A stretch of DNA of 64,000 nucleotides from Pyropia haitanensis (Eukaryota; Rhodophyta; Bangiophyceae; Bangiales; Bangiaceae): contig SDUX01000008.1 in the NCBI GenBank assembly GCA_008729055.1, positions 2,108,001 to 2,172,000 of the forward strand, given 5' to 3'. Every line of letters starts with the position of its first letter. Position 1 is the stretch's first letter. The translations under genes were made by a program, and so were the position numbers. The notes under the pieces were generated by a model, which was given only the letters and a program-made list of their open reading frames with translations, had not been told where the DNA came from and made no database searches. Shown piece by piece: positions 30,605 through 41,351 of this stretch.

Positions 30605-32717
30605 ATCCGACGCCTTCTTCGCTGCCTCCTTACGTGCACTGTGCTCCTTGATTTTCTCGTTGACGTGCCGGGAGTACATCACCACGACCTTGTGGATAAA
30701 GATGGCGGCCTTGTCCAGCAACGCCACCGTGACATTGCGGGGCCGATCTGGCTTGCGCTTTAGGTTGAGGATGGCCATACAATTCTGCAGGTGGTGGATG
30801 AACGGATCCCTTCGCTCCGCCGGCTGCTGGTTCTGCAGCTGCACGATAAAGGGGTAGAGTTTGACTAGCGTTGGCCGGTACTTGGCCTGCATGCGCTCCA
30901 GCTTGAGCCAAAAGGCTTCCTCGTCAGTGGGAACCTCACCCAACGGCGGCGCAGCCGGCGCCGCCGCAGCGCCCTGTGGGTTCTCAGCAGCAGCGGCGAC
31001 CGCATCAGAACGGCCGAAGTTGGAGTTCACCGACACAGACGGCACCGCTGGCGCGTTGGCCGCCGCCATCCCCGATGGTCCGTTTTGTGAAAACGAAAAC
31101 ACGGCCGCCTGGTCCTCGGAAAAGGCCCGCGGCGGCGGCAGCAGCTGCCCCCCTGACGCTGTTGGCGATGTGCGCGCCGCCGCGGCCGCTCCGTGCGGGT
31201 AGAACGGCTGCTGAACTGCCGCCGCCCCCGCAGCCGCTCCCGCCGCCGCCCGGGCTGGTGGCGGTGGCTGCGGAAGCCCTGCCGCGCCTGCCCGCTGCTG
31301 AAGCGCCGCCGATGCCTCTTGTTTTAGTTGTAGAGCTTGCTGTTGTTGGACAGCTGCCGGTGGCGGTGGCGGCGCCGGCGGCGCACCCGCGTGGCCAGGC
31401 AGACCAGGCCCATTGCTATAAAAGGCGGTGCCCGGGAAGCTGCCGCCACGTGCGCTCGAAGTGGGCCCCGCTACCCGCGCAGCAGCCGCCTTGGCCGCCT
31501 TCGCCGCCGCAGCTGCTGCGGCCCGCTGCCGTGCTTGCAACACCTGGTGCTGCTGCAATTGTTGCGCCTGCGCCTGTGCCTGCCGCTGCTGTTGCTGAGC
31601 CGCCGCCGTGCTCGCCGCCGCCTGTTGAGCCTTTAGCTGCTGCGCCTGGTGCTGCTTCAAAAGGGTATCAGCGAGAATTGACCGAATCTGCATCGGCGTG
31701 TGTCCCGACAGGTTGATGCCCCGGTCCGCCGCCTGCTTCATAAACTGAATAAAGTGGTCCGGCGTCGGCACCGGCACGCCTTCAGGCAAAGGCTCCAGGT
31801 TCTCGAACAGCGCCGCCACCGCCGCCGCCGCCGTTTTGGGGCTCTGCCGCTGCTGTTGAAGCTGCGCGAGCAGCTCTTGCTGTTGTCTCTGCCGCTGGGC
31901 CTGCTGCTGGGCCTGCTGCTGGCGCGCCTGGTACGCATGTAATTGACGACGTTGCTCTTGCTGCTGGAGTAAAAGTTTTTGTTGTTGTTGTTCCTGATGC
32001 TGCTTATTCGCAGCGGCAGCAGCAGCGGCAGCAGCAGCCGCAGCAGACGCCCGGGCGGCACGCTGAGCTTGCTCCTCAACGACAGCCGAAGTAGAGCTCT
32101 CAGTGACAGCGGGAGGTGCAGCGGCAGCAGAAGCAGCGGCGGCGGCGGCAGCATTCCGAGCAGCCCGCTGCGCCTGCTCCTCTACCTCGTCAATACCATT
32201 AGCCACCTGCTTCAAGTAGTCGGACCGGTCGGTCGCGCGCATGAAGACTTGGTTCTCAAACGCACGGGAATTCTCCTCAAGCGTCTGTGATGGGGCAGGG
32301 GGAGAGGAAAAAAAAAGCACAGCCAGCACCGACAAGCCAACAGGGCCCCACCAAGGTGCCATCACCAGCACATGTGCCAAGCCAACGGGTGATGCCGTCA
32401 CACAGTACAACCAGCAGCGTCAACACATGCACACCTGCGAGTGCCGTTCGTGACCGCACACCACCCTCGCACGTGCGCGTGGTCGCGGCGTGCGAACGAA
32501 ACCACCCACACGCACGCGGCACAAAATGTGCGCCCAAACAGCCAGCCAGCCACGCAAAATCCGTCGCGGCTAACGGGTGCGGAAGGGGCGCACGAGAACG
32601 TACATTTAGTGGAATGGTCGGGTAGTACTGCTTGAGCTTGCCCATGACATGCTTACTGATCTTGATGCGGTCGTCGACGCTCATCGACGCACGCCAGATA
32701 TGGCCACCATCTGCCAT
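28832..32717 (-). CDS. MED15: Mediator complex subunit 15 (two exons)
   Basis: A tail subunit of Mediator that links activators to RNA polymerase II. Exon 1 is 32717-32604 (starts MADGGHIWRASMSVDDR) and exon 2 is 32284-28832; the product is 1188 residues. The KIX domain spans the intron: WRASMSVDDRIKISKHVMGK and QYYPTIPLN from exon 1, then ENSRAFENQVFMRATDRSDY from exon 2. This matches the plant-type MED15 KIX pattern. A long Gln/Ala-rich region follows, with coiled heptads, then a middle helical domain (EAFWLKLERMQAKYRPTLVK) and a polyalanine run. The C-terminal domain has PRIRLRVAHDYPRGGASY, the usual MED15 ending. The Gln-rich centre gives weak conservation, so subunit identity rests on the three domains together. 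Confidence 0.88.
30558..30603 (-). repeat. (GCC)n tract coding polyalanine in MED15
   Basis: Fifteen uninterrupted triplets that read as Ala codons on the minus strand, in the disordered region after the middle domain. Confidence 0.9.
32285..32603 (-). other. intron of MED15
   Basis: 319 bp, GTACGT donor and CATCACAG acceptor with a T-rich tract just before it, phase 0. It interrupts the KIX domain between helices. Removing it restores a continuous KIX motif. Confidence 0.88.
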
Positions 32718-34888
32718 GGTCCACCACGCGAGGGGCGGCGCAGACGACGAGGGACAATCGCCGTCCACAAAACGCGAGGAGCAGCGCCGATGCCCAGCAC
32801 CGTGCGCAACCGGTATCTCTGCCAACGCCGCCGCCGCGCGGCACGGGGAAGCTCACGTACCCGCCAGAAGCGCGGTGGACCGACGCGGCAGCCGCCAAGG
32901 TCGACCGCCGGAAAACGACAAGCACCACTCGCCGCTGGTTGCGCCAGACCCAACGCACAACGAGGTCAACGGCGGCGGCAGCAGTGGCGCGGGGCGACGG
33001 TGGCAGACGCCCACCCCCACCCCCGCGCCGGCGCAAACGCAACCACCCTCCAGGCTGCACGCACGCCGCCCGCCAAATACACGGAGACGTCCGAGCGATG
33101 GCGTGGGGGGGGCGGGGGGGGGGGGGGGGCGTGACGGGGATGCACACGACGCACAACAAACGGACGAGCAAGGTAGGGAGCCCTCCCCCGCTCCCCGCCC
33201 CCGCCCCCAGTGCGAGGAACAGAGAGGGCGCGACAAAACGGCGCAACGCCGCCGACCAAGCCCGACCCCAGAAGAAACGACGCCGCGACTTGCCGCGACG
33301 CCCACGTACACGGCGACCACGGCCCCCCCCCCCTGCGCCGCACCCCCCCGCCTTGCGCGGCGGCAACCGACGTGCACCGCTACACGACCGGGATCGATGA
33401 CCGCCGCCGGGACGGAGGATGCAGACGGCACGCCCGGCGACCGACCAGCGGTGCGTCGTACGGGCGTGTGTGGTCGCGTCGCGTGTGGGCGGAAGGCCAC
33501 ACGCCCAGCCCCCGCAGAGACCCCGTTCCCGAGCGTTGACGGGGCCACCACGGGGAAAGGAGGCTCTCCAGGGGGAGGCCCCCCCCCACCCCCCCCGGCA
33601 CACCCCTCTCAGCGCGAGCGCGGGGGCGCCTATATTTCCACCGCACTCCCTCCCATTTTAACAGCCAAAGTACACGTGTGTTGCCGGCCGGCCGCAGGCT
33701 TCCAGGACGTTCCGGCGCAAGGGGCGGCGGAGCTCCTCTTGTCTTCCCACCCCGACCAATCAGTGGCGGCCGCTGCTGCAACAGTGGTGGAAAAACGGGC
33801 CACGACGACGGGAAAGTGAGCAGGGTTCCTCCGCATTGGCCAACGTCACGTGACAGGCTCTTGCCACGTCGCAGAGGAAATTGGAAGGCTCGCGTGGATG
33901 GCGCTGGGGTCCGCCGACGACAATTTGAGGTGGCCTTCGCGGTCCGCGGCTGCTCGGCAGCGACCACGCAGGCTGGAGGCAGGTTCTTCTTTTTGGCGGG
34001 ACCGGCCGACTATTGCGAGCGTACTCGACCGAATAGATCGACCACCGAAGGCGACGTGGCCTGTCGTTTTTGCGCTGGCACGCTCGTGACAGCCGGCAGA
34101 CGGCAAAGACATCCGTCTCCAATGCGCCATCGACCAACCCGCCGGGCCCGCACGATGCCGTCGGCCGTCACTCCGAACCCCGTCTCCGCGGGCGTCAGAC
34201 GTTGCGAGCGTCACGCGGCTGGGCTGACACAAGGGGCCCACATATAAGACCCCTCCCGCCCTCCACTTTGTCGTCTCCCGTGGGGTTGCCTGGGAGCGGT
34301 GCGCTGGCTGTGGCCCGACCTGTGGCGGCTCTACGACGCAAACACACCTGGGCGCGACTCGTGCTGTTCCCAGACGCGCGTGAGGCCAGCCCGGGCGGCC
34401 GCCAGCATGGCGTGAGGTCGGCGCCGGGGTGCGCCAAAGAGGACCGGTGCTCGAAGCGGGTGCGGATGGTGATCTGGCACCCCCGGCATGAGCTGGACGC
34501 AGGTCTTGACAACAGCAGCGGTGTATACTCGTGTGAGGTGTTGTGCGTGGGCATTGGCGGGGCTCGTCGTCCTCGCAGTTTGTTGACGTGCCGTGGAGTC
34601 TGCGGCCCCCCGGGTCCCTTTCCTCATTGCGTCTGGGCACGCCCCGTCCCTGCTGCGCCGGCTATAAAGGGGCTGTTGCTTTGCCGTCGCCGGCGAGGCA
34701 GCCTGCCCCTCCTCAGACTCTGGTTTGCGGTCTTGTTGACTGCTGGACCACCGCGCTGTCATCCTTGCTTCCCCCAGCGTACTATCCTGTTCGTGCTCGG
34801 CTCAACCGTGGTGTCAACGCCTCCCCAGCCTGGTGCCTGGTTCGCGCTCGGCTCATCCGCCGCTACCCTTCTCTCTGCTCTCGTCGCC
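32718..34888. other. intergenic, 2.2 kb, divergent promoters
   Basis: Lies between MED15 (-) and the aldehyde dehydrogenase (+). Contains poly-G/C strings near 33110-33130 and 33570-33600, a CCAAT at 33756-33760, a CACGTG box near 33846, and TATA-like motifs at 34243-34248 and 34663-34668. No gene is convincing; the open frame that extends the dehydrogenase upstream reads through this promoter-like sequence. Confidence 0.5.
34663..34668 (+). promoter_or_regulatory. TATA-like box for aldehyde dehydrogenase
   Basis: TATAAA in the context GGCTATAAAGG, 221 bp before the ATG, inside otherwise GC-rich DNA. A second candidate, CATATAAGAC, is at 34241-34250. Confidence 0.5.
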
Positions 34889-36484
34889 ATGTCGGGCACG
34901 GCCGCGACGGGTGCGGATGGTACCCCACCCGCCCCCGCCGGGCGGATGGACTGTGTCAACCCCGCCACCGGGGACACCTACGCCACCGTCCCACTGACGC
35001 CGCCCGCGTCGGTGGCGGGCGTCCGCGCGGCGCTGGCGGCCACGCAGGCCGCCTGGGCGGACCGCCCCGTGGCGGACCGCGCCGCGGCCGTGTCGGCGTT
35101 TGTGGACGGCCTCGTCGACCGCGCCGAGGCGCTCGCGGCGGCCGTGTCGGTCGCGACGGGGAAGCCCGCGTACGCCGCCATGGACGAGGTCGTCGCCGTC
35201 GCCGCCGCCGGCCGCGCCGTCACGGCGGGCGCGCCCGCGTGGCTGGCCGACGATACCTCCCGCTCGTGCAACCTGCTCGGCCCGGACCGGTCGACGGTGG
35301 TGCGGCGCGTCCCGCTGGGCGTCGTCGCGATGCTGACGCCGTACAATTTCCCGCTCAGCCTCGCGCTGGGCAACGTGCTGCCGGCGGTCGTCGCCGGCAA
35401 CGCGGTGATGCTCAAGGTGTCTGAGGTGGTGCCGGGCATTGGTTTGCTCATTGAGGAGCTCCTGTCCGAGCTCGCCGACGGCGCGTTGGCCCCGCTGGTG
35501 CGTGTGCTGCACGGCGCGGGGGATGTGGGCGCGGCCATGGTCGACGCCGCCCGCGGCGCGCCCGACCACGTGCTGTTTATTGGGAGCGTCACGGTCGGCC
35601 GGAAAGTCGCCGCCGCGGCGGGCGCGGGCGGCGTCGGCTGCACGCTCGAGCTGGGCGGCAAGGACGCGGCGATCGTGTGCGCCGACGCGGACGTGGCATC
35701 GGCGGTGCAGGCGGTTGCCAACGGCGCGTTTTATCACGCGGGCCAGTGCTGCATTGGCGTCGAGCGCGCGTACGTGGTGGAGAGCGTGTACGACGCGTTT
35801 GTGGACGCGATGGTGGCCCACGTCAAGGACCAGGTGACGTACGGCTACACGCCGGCGCCCGGCGCCGCGGCTGGCGACAGCGGCAGCGAGTCGAAGCGGG
35901 CGGACGTGACGTACGGCTGCGCAACGTCACGGAGTCAGCTGGCCACCATCCAGGCGCACGTGGACGCGGCGGTCGCGGCGGGCGCAACGGTCCTCACCGG
36001 TGGCCACACGGATGGCGTCTACTACCCGCCGACGGTGCTGGCCATGCCCGCCGACGCGGCCGCCGCGGGCGCCGCCGCCCACCCCGTCCTCCGCGACGAG
36101 ACGTTTGGGCCCGTCCTGCCCATCCTCCGCGTGCCGTCGGCGGATGCGGCGGTCGCGGCGGCCAACGACACGCCCTTTGGGCTGGGCGGCTACGTCTTTA
36201 CGGCCGACCCGCGCGCCGGCGACCGGCTGGCGCGGCGGCTGCGGACGGGCGGGGCGGTCGTCAACGACACCTTCCTCCACGCCTTCCACCCGGGGGTGCC
36301 GTTTGGGGGGCGCGGCGCGTCGGGGTCGGGCCGCACGGGCGGCCGGGAGGGGCTCCTCGGGTTTACCACCACCCAGACGATCGTTGCGTGCGCGGCGGGG
36401 GTAGCGCCCGACTGGGCGTCGCGAGACTCGTACGCGGCCAAGCTGGGCGCGCTCCGCGGGATGTACGGCCGCGCCAAGGCATGA
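34889..36484 (+). CDS. aldehyde dehydrogenase superfamily protein
   Basis: A 531-residue NAD(P)-dependent aldehyde dehydrogenase. It has the oxyanion-hole Asn region TPYNFPL, the cofactor lysine segment NAVMLKVSE (KPSE in most members), the glycine-rich FIGSVTVGRK, the general base Glu254 in LELGGK, and catalytic Cys288 in FYHAGQCCIG. ETFGPVLPILRV and VPFGGRGASGSGR follow near the end. Substrate class cannot be told from these motifs. The ATG at 34889 follows the TATA-like box and gives a normal start; the longer open frame upstream is rejected. No clear targeting peptide, so cytosolic is most likely. Converges with the FGGY kinase. Confidence 0.93.
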   Translation: MSGTAATGADGTPPAPAGRMDCVNPATGDTYATVPLTPPASVAGVRAALAATQAAWADRPVADRAAAVSAFVDGLVDRAEALAAAVSVATGKPAYAAMDEVVAVAAAGRAVTAGAPAWLADDTSRSCNLLGPDRSTVVRRVPLGVVAMLTPYNFPLSLALGNVLPAVVAGNAVMLKVSEVVPGIGLLIEELLSELADGALAPLVRVLHGAGDVGAAMVDAARGAPDHVLFIGSVTVGRKVAAAAGAGGVGCTLELGGKDAAIVCADADVASAVQAVANGAFYHAGQCCIGVERAYVVESVYDAFVDAMVAHVKDQVTYGYTPAPGAAAGDSGSESKRADVTYGCATSRSQLATIQAHVDAAVAAGATVLTGGHTDGVYYPPTVLAMPADAAAAGAAAHPVLRDETFGPVLPILRVPSADAAVAAANDTPFGLGGYVFTADPRAGDRLARRLRTGGAVVNDTFLHAFHPGVPFGGRGASGSGRTGGREGLLGFTTTQTIVACAAGVAPDWASRDSYAAKLGALRGMYGRAKA

Positions 36485-37608
36485 GGGGGGGGAGGGGCTG
36501 AAACGGGACTGGGCTTGTACTTTTCTTCTGGGACTGTGGCTTATTGCTCGTTCTGTCCGTGCCATTGCACATAGACAAGACCGCCTGGTAGGGGCTTGCT
36601 GCTCGCTTGGGGGAATACTGTACGTCGTGCCCGCGACGCCATTGCTTTCTTGGCCCGTCCTCGCCTCGGTGGCTGCCACACTCCCAACCCTCCCTCCCTG
36701 GCAGGCACACGCCATGCCCGCCGTCGGCCCCCCTGCCGCCACCTCCCACGCACGCCACCCCACACGCCCGCCACCCCAACGATGGGTCTGTCAAGAGGTG
36801 CGGGGCGGCGGCACCCGCCCGCCGACGCTCGCCCCCGCCGCCGGTGCGGGGTCCCCCCTACGCCCGCCGCTCGCCGCGTGGCACGCGCCCTGCCCCCCCG
36901 CCCCCCCCCCGCACCCAACCCGCCACCGCGCCGGCGCCGTGGCCAGCGCGGGAAGGGCCGCGGAGGGGTGCCGCTAGGCCCGCGCCCCCCTCCCCCGCCG
37001 CCGTCGCCGCCGCCGGCACCCCACCCGCCGCCGCCTCCTTGATCGGGGGCGGCACAGCGGGGCCGCAACGACGGTGCCCCCCCGCGCGCTCCGCGGCGGC
37101 GGTCACCCCCCCCCCGGCCAGCGGCGGCGGCCACCGACACGGGCGGCCGCCGCCGCCGCCGCCGCCGTCGGAACACACGCGCGCGCGGCGCGCGGCGGCG
37201 GCACGCACCCCCACCCGCGCGCCGGCCGCGGCGGGTCACGCCGCGCGTCGCGCGGCGGCGGCGGCGTGGCCGCGGCGCGCGGGCGGCGGCGCGGCGTGCG
37301 GGTGCTCCCCGCGGCGGCGGCGCCCACCCGGCGCGGCGGCGGGGGTCACCGGGCGGTGCGTCTGGGGGAGGGGGGGGCGGCGAGCGTGGGACGCCCCCGA
37401 CCGGGCGTCGCGGGACGCCGCGGCGGCGGCGACGGCGGCGGCGGCGGCGCACGGGTGGTGCGTCGGAGGCGTACGCGGCGGCGGTACGACTGAAAAAAAA
37501 AACAAGGAACACGCCATGCCGCGCGGCGGCGCAGCCGCCGGCCGCTCCCCCCCCCTCCCCCCAACACGCACACCTTTCACCCCCGAGTGGAGGTGGCGGG
37601 GAGCGCCG
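36485..37608. other. convergent intergenic, 1.1 kb
   Basis: Lies between the 3' ends of the aldehyde dehydrogenase (+) and the FGGY kinase (-). From about 36880 to 37480 it is almost pure CGG/CCG-type sequence, ending in a run of A near 37493. No gene seen; open frames here reflect the lack of AT-rich stop codons. Confidence 0.5.
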
Positions 37609-38257
37609 CTACCGAAACGCGGCGAGCCCCCGGGACAGCGCCGCGGTCGCCGCCGCCGCCTCCCCCCACACCCCCGCCAGCCGGTCGTACACCTCCGCCG
37701 CCGCCGGGTCGGGCACGTACGCGTGGGGCGTGGCGGCGTCCCGCCCCGCCGCCGCCGCCGCCGCTGCCGCGTCCACCACCACCGGCTCGCCGAGCGCGGC
37801 GGCGGCAAGGACGGCCGCCCCCCGCACGGCCACCCCCCCCCCCTCGCCCAGCACGATGCGCGCGTGGAGGGTGTCGGCGAGGAGCTGGCCGAAAAAGGGG
37901 GACGCGCCGCCGCCAACCAGCCGGAGCGTCGACGGCAGCGGGGCGCCACCGCCACCGCCGCGCCGGCCGCCAGCGGTGGCGGGCGCGGCAGCGGCAGAGA
38001 AAACGGGCGCGCCCCCCCCCGCGGCGGCCCACACCCCCGCCAGCGCGCGGTAGTTGAGCGCGACGCCCTCGTAGACGGCGCGCGCCAGCTCCGCCGCGCC
38101 CACCCCGCCGTGGACGCCCACCCAGCCGCCCGACGCGGTCGGCGACACAAACGGGCAGCGCTCGCCGGCCAGGTGGGGGAGGTACGCGACGCCCCGCGCG
38201 CCGGGGGGGGACCCCGCCGCCGCCGCCGCCAGCGCCGCGTACGACGGGGGGGCACCC

Positions 38258-38300
<43 letters not shown>

Positions 38301-38414
38301 TGCCCGCGGGCAGGCGCAGCACGGAGCGAGCAAGCGCAATGTTGGCGCCCGCCGACGTCATGGACGCGAGGCGCAGCGCCTCGCCGGGGATCGCGTGGGG
38401 GAGCTCAAACGCCG

Positions 38415-38445
<31 letters not shown>

Positions 38446-38452
38446 AGACCCG

Positions 38453-38484
<32 letters not shown>

Positions 38485-39522
38485 GGCAGCGGCGGCGGCG
38501 GCGGGCGGCGGCGCCACCACCGACGCCACCCCCCCAATCCACCCCGACGTGCCCACGTACACGTACGGCGAGGCGCCCGCGCCGGCCGTGACGGTCGCGG
38601 CGTCCCCCCCCGCGTGCACAACGGGCACGCCCGCCCAGCGCGGCACGCCCGCCGCCGCCGCGGCGGCGGCCGACACGCGCCCCGCGACGGCGGGTCCCCC
38701 CCCCGGCACCGCCGGCAGGCGCCCCGCCCAGCCGCCCAGCCCCGCCGCGGCGAGCAGCGCCGCGTCCACGGCCCGGTCCCCCCCCCCGCCCGCCGTCAGC
38801 CCCGTCGTGCCGAGCGTCGTCGCGTCACAGACGGCGGCGCCGGTGAGGCGCCAGACCAGATAGTCGGCGGCGCCGAGGCCGACGCCCGCGCGGCCGCCCC
38901 AGCCGCCCGCGGCGGCGTCGAGCCACGCGAGCTTGGCGAGGATGGACGTGGCGGGGACGGGGCGGCCGAGGGCGGCGGTCAGGCGGTCCGCCTCGGCCGT
39001 CGCGCGGGTGTCCGAGTAGAGGAGCGCCGCGGCGGCGGCGGCGGTGGGGGCGGGGGCGCCCGCCTGGCTGCCCTCTTCTGCCAGCGGCACCAGGTGCTGC
39101 ATCGCGCCGGTGACGGCGATGCCGACCAGCTCCCCGCGCTCCAGGGCGGGCGCCAGCGCCGTGGCGGCGGCGACAAAGGCGGCCCACCAGGCGGCGGGCG
39201 CCTGGGTGGCCACCCCGCCGGCGCCGCGGGTGGTCGCCAGCGCCGCCGCGGGGGCGGTCGCGGCGGGCGTCAGGGACGGGAGCGCCAGCGCGGCGGCCTT
39301 GACGCCCGACGTGCCCACGTCAATGGAAAAGAGGAGGCGCGGGCGGGGGGTCGACGCCGCCGCCGCCGTCGCCGCCGCTGCCAAAGGCCGGCGGCGGCGG
39401 CGGTGGCATGGTGGGCGGTGGGCCACCCGCCGTCGGCGGTGGGGGGGGGGGACGCCCCGCCCGCCGGCAAGGCTGGCCGGCGGGCAGAGGGGGAGGAACG
39501 CGCCGGGGGGAGAGGGCGCCAT
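37609..39522 (-). CDS. FGGY-family carbohydrate kinase (xylulokinase-like)
   Basis: A 637-residue sugar kinase. The N-terminal ATPase lobe has the phosphate-1 motif FSIDVGTSGVKAAAL and VGIAVTGAMQHLVPL; then LLYSDTRATAEADRL. The catalytic Asp is in HAGGDAATVTAGAGA, followed by YVGTSGWIGG. The C-terminal lobe has YLPHLAGERCPF, a GVHGG segment, and the adenosine motif RLVGGGASPFFGQLLADTL. Length exceeds the usual 480-520 residues because of an N-terminal Arg/Pro-rich extension (possible organelle peptide) and Gly/Ala/Pro insertions coded by triplet and G/C runs. The ATG at 39522 was chosen; the frame further upstream begins only at GTG. Xylulose is a guess; the family also phosphorylates other sugars. 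Confidence 0.85.
38255..38300 (-). repeat. (CCG)n tract inside FGGY kinase
   Basis: Continuous CCG triplets that read as polyglycine in the kinase, placed between two folded segments of the C-terminal lobe. A second tract is at about 38407-38490. Confidence 0.85.
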
Positions 39523-41351
39523 GGCGCCTGGAAGGGAGTGCCGACGGGCGCTCGGCGGCGGTGGGGTCCCCCGGCTAGTCGCGTGCACCACCAGCGTGCG
39601 GCGGACGTCCTGTGCGTATCCTCCCTCTGTCGCCACGGTCCGGGGAAGAGGATCGGCCACGCACAGAGTGCGGTCGCAGCCCGGGATCTGCGGTGCGCTG
39701 GACGAATTGCTGTCCTATTTTCTGAATCTTGTCGGTTGGGTGAGACCAAGAGCGCTGAGTAACAACGTCTCAGCCAATAGAGTGCTCGTATCTGAAGATC
39801 CAGCCAATGAGGCACTGTTTCCGAACGCCCACGGCCTCGTCCACGCCACACAAACTTTCAATGAGTTCAACTTCCCCTTTTCTCAATCCACTTGATCGTG
39901 CGGACGACCTATCTTCAGAGAGTCGGGACTGTAATTACTCAAAATGCATTCGTAGAAACCACCAGCAACCGATCCCAGCCGGTCCCCATGTTGTCAGCTC
40001 CGCGCACCGGCTTTTCCGCCAGCCAGCACACAGAGTCTCGAGACTCTGTCAGCATTGGAAAACGTCGGGCGGGGCCCCTCGCGGGCCGGCGCTCGACCTA
40101 GTGGCTGCGCTGGCCATGGCGCCAGCCCGGACCCACCCCCCCCTCCGAGGTCTGCTTTTGCAGGGAGGCTGTGCCGCCCCTCCTTCCGAGCATGTGGCTC
40201 ATGCGAAGGTTTGGAGAGGTGAGCGACGGGAGGGGGTCCGCTGGGCACGGGCGGTTCGTGGCTGCGGTCCCCAGCTGGCGCCCCCCCACCGCACGCGGCC
40301 CAGCCTGTCCCCGTCACGTCGGCGGGCGGCCCCCCTCTGTGCAGCAGGGGAGGGCCTTGCGTTCCTCGTAGCTCTCTCCCAGCGGGCCTGCCCACCACCC
40401 CTCCCCCGCCCTTGCCCTGCGTGCTTGATTTTTCCGCCCGTCTCTGTGCGCGCCCCCCCCTGGCTCCCCCGGCAGGTCGTGTCGCCGCGGCGCGTCCACG
40501 GCGCCGGCGTGCGTCAGCGCTGGGACACGCAGCGCCGGCCGCCGCCGCCCCCGTGGTGGCAACCGGTGCGCCTCGCCGCGCCCCCACACCTCCAGTGTCC
40601 GACAACTCTCCCACCCGCCCCTCCCCCCGCGCTTTCTTCACCCACATTCCCGTCTTCCACCCCCACTCCCCCTTCCTCTCCCGCACCTCTCCCCCCGCCC
40701 TCCCACTTATCCCGCTGCGCTACGCACGTGTGCGCGGGTGTTTCGTCCTGTGCCGCCCAGACACCACCCCCCCGCAGCAACAGCGTTTGGTGAGGGGGGA
40801 AGGCGGGTAGGGGGTATTATCGCTGCCGCATCCTTCTGCAGCTGCTGCTTGCCCGTCGTTTTTGCCTCTGGAAGCGCGGCGGGGGGGGGCTCTGAGTCGG
40901 GGAGAGGGGGGGGAAGAGGGTCCCCGGTGCGGCGGTCGGGCCGCGGTCGAGCGTGCCGCCCAGCGGGCACCGCGTCTGGGAATTGGCCCCTGTATTTCGC
41001 GTCGATCGGCCACGGCTGGACCCCCGCGCCTGCCACACTGTCTACCCCACCGAGGGAGCGGCTGCCGGCCCTGCTGGCGCGCGGCGTCGGCGCGACGTGT
41101 CGGCTGTTGCTGTCCCCGCGAGCAGACGGGTCGGCTGGTTACCCCCCCCCCCCCTCTGCGGCTATCACTCGAGCTCACCCTGGGCTGGTGTGCCGTTTCC
41201 TGACGTTAGTCGCGGCGCGCTCCCTCCTGCTACGCCCTCGCCGTTGCCCGCCATTGTCGCAGAGGGCCGTGTTTGGCCGTGACAACCCATTGTTGCCACG
41301 CGCTGCCCTGCCGCCCCGTCCCGCTGCCGTCCGTCCCCCCTGCGTGGCACC
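39523..41351. other. intergenic, 1.8 kb, divergent promoters
   Basis: Lies between the FGGY kinase (-) and the PH-domain kinase (+). The AT-richer part at about 39690-39960 has two CCAAT motifs and is probably the FGGY kinase promoter. From 40100 on it is C-rich. No gene seen. Confidence 0.5.
39774..39808. promoter_or_regulatory. paired CCAAT motifs upstream of FGGY kinase
   Basis: CAGCCAAT occurs twice, with CCAAT at 39774-39778 and 39804-39808, 30 bp apart and about 250-290 bp upstream of the FGGY kinase start. NF-Y boxes work in either orientation. Spacing of about three helical turns is suggestive. Confidence 0.45.

Noticed and set aside
34070..34888. Upstream extension of the aldehyde dehydrogenase frame by 273 codons
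   Set aside because: It runs through TATA-like and promoter-like sequence and the ATG at 34889 gives the normal family start.
36607..39762. 1051-codon plus-strand open frame
   Set aside because: It is antisense to the FGGY kinase and made of Arg/Gly/Pro repeats with no conserved motif.
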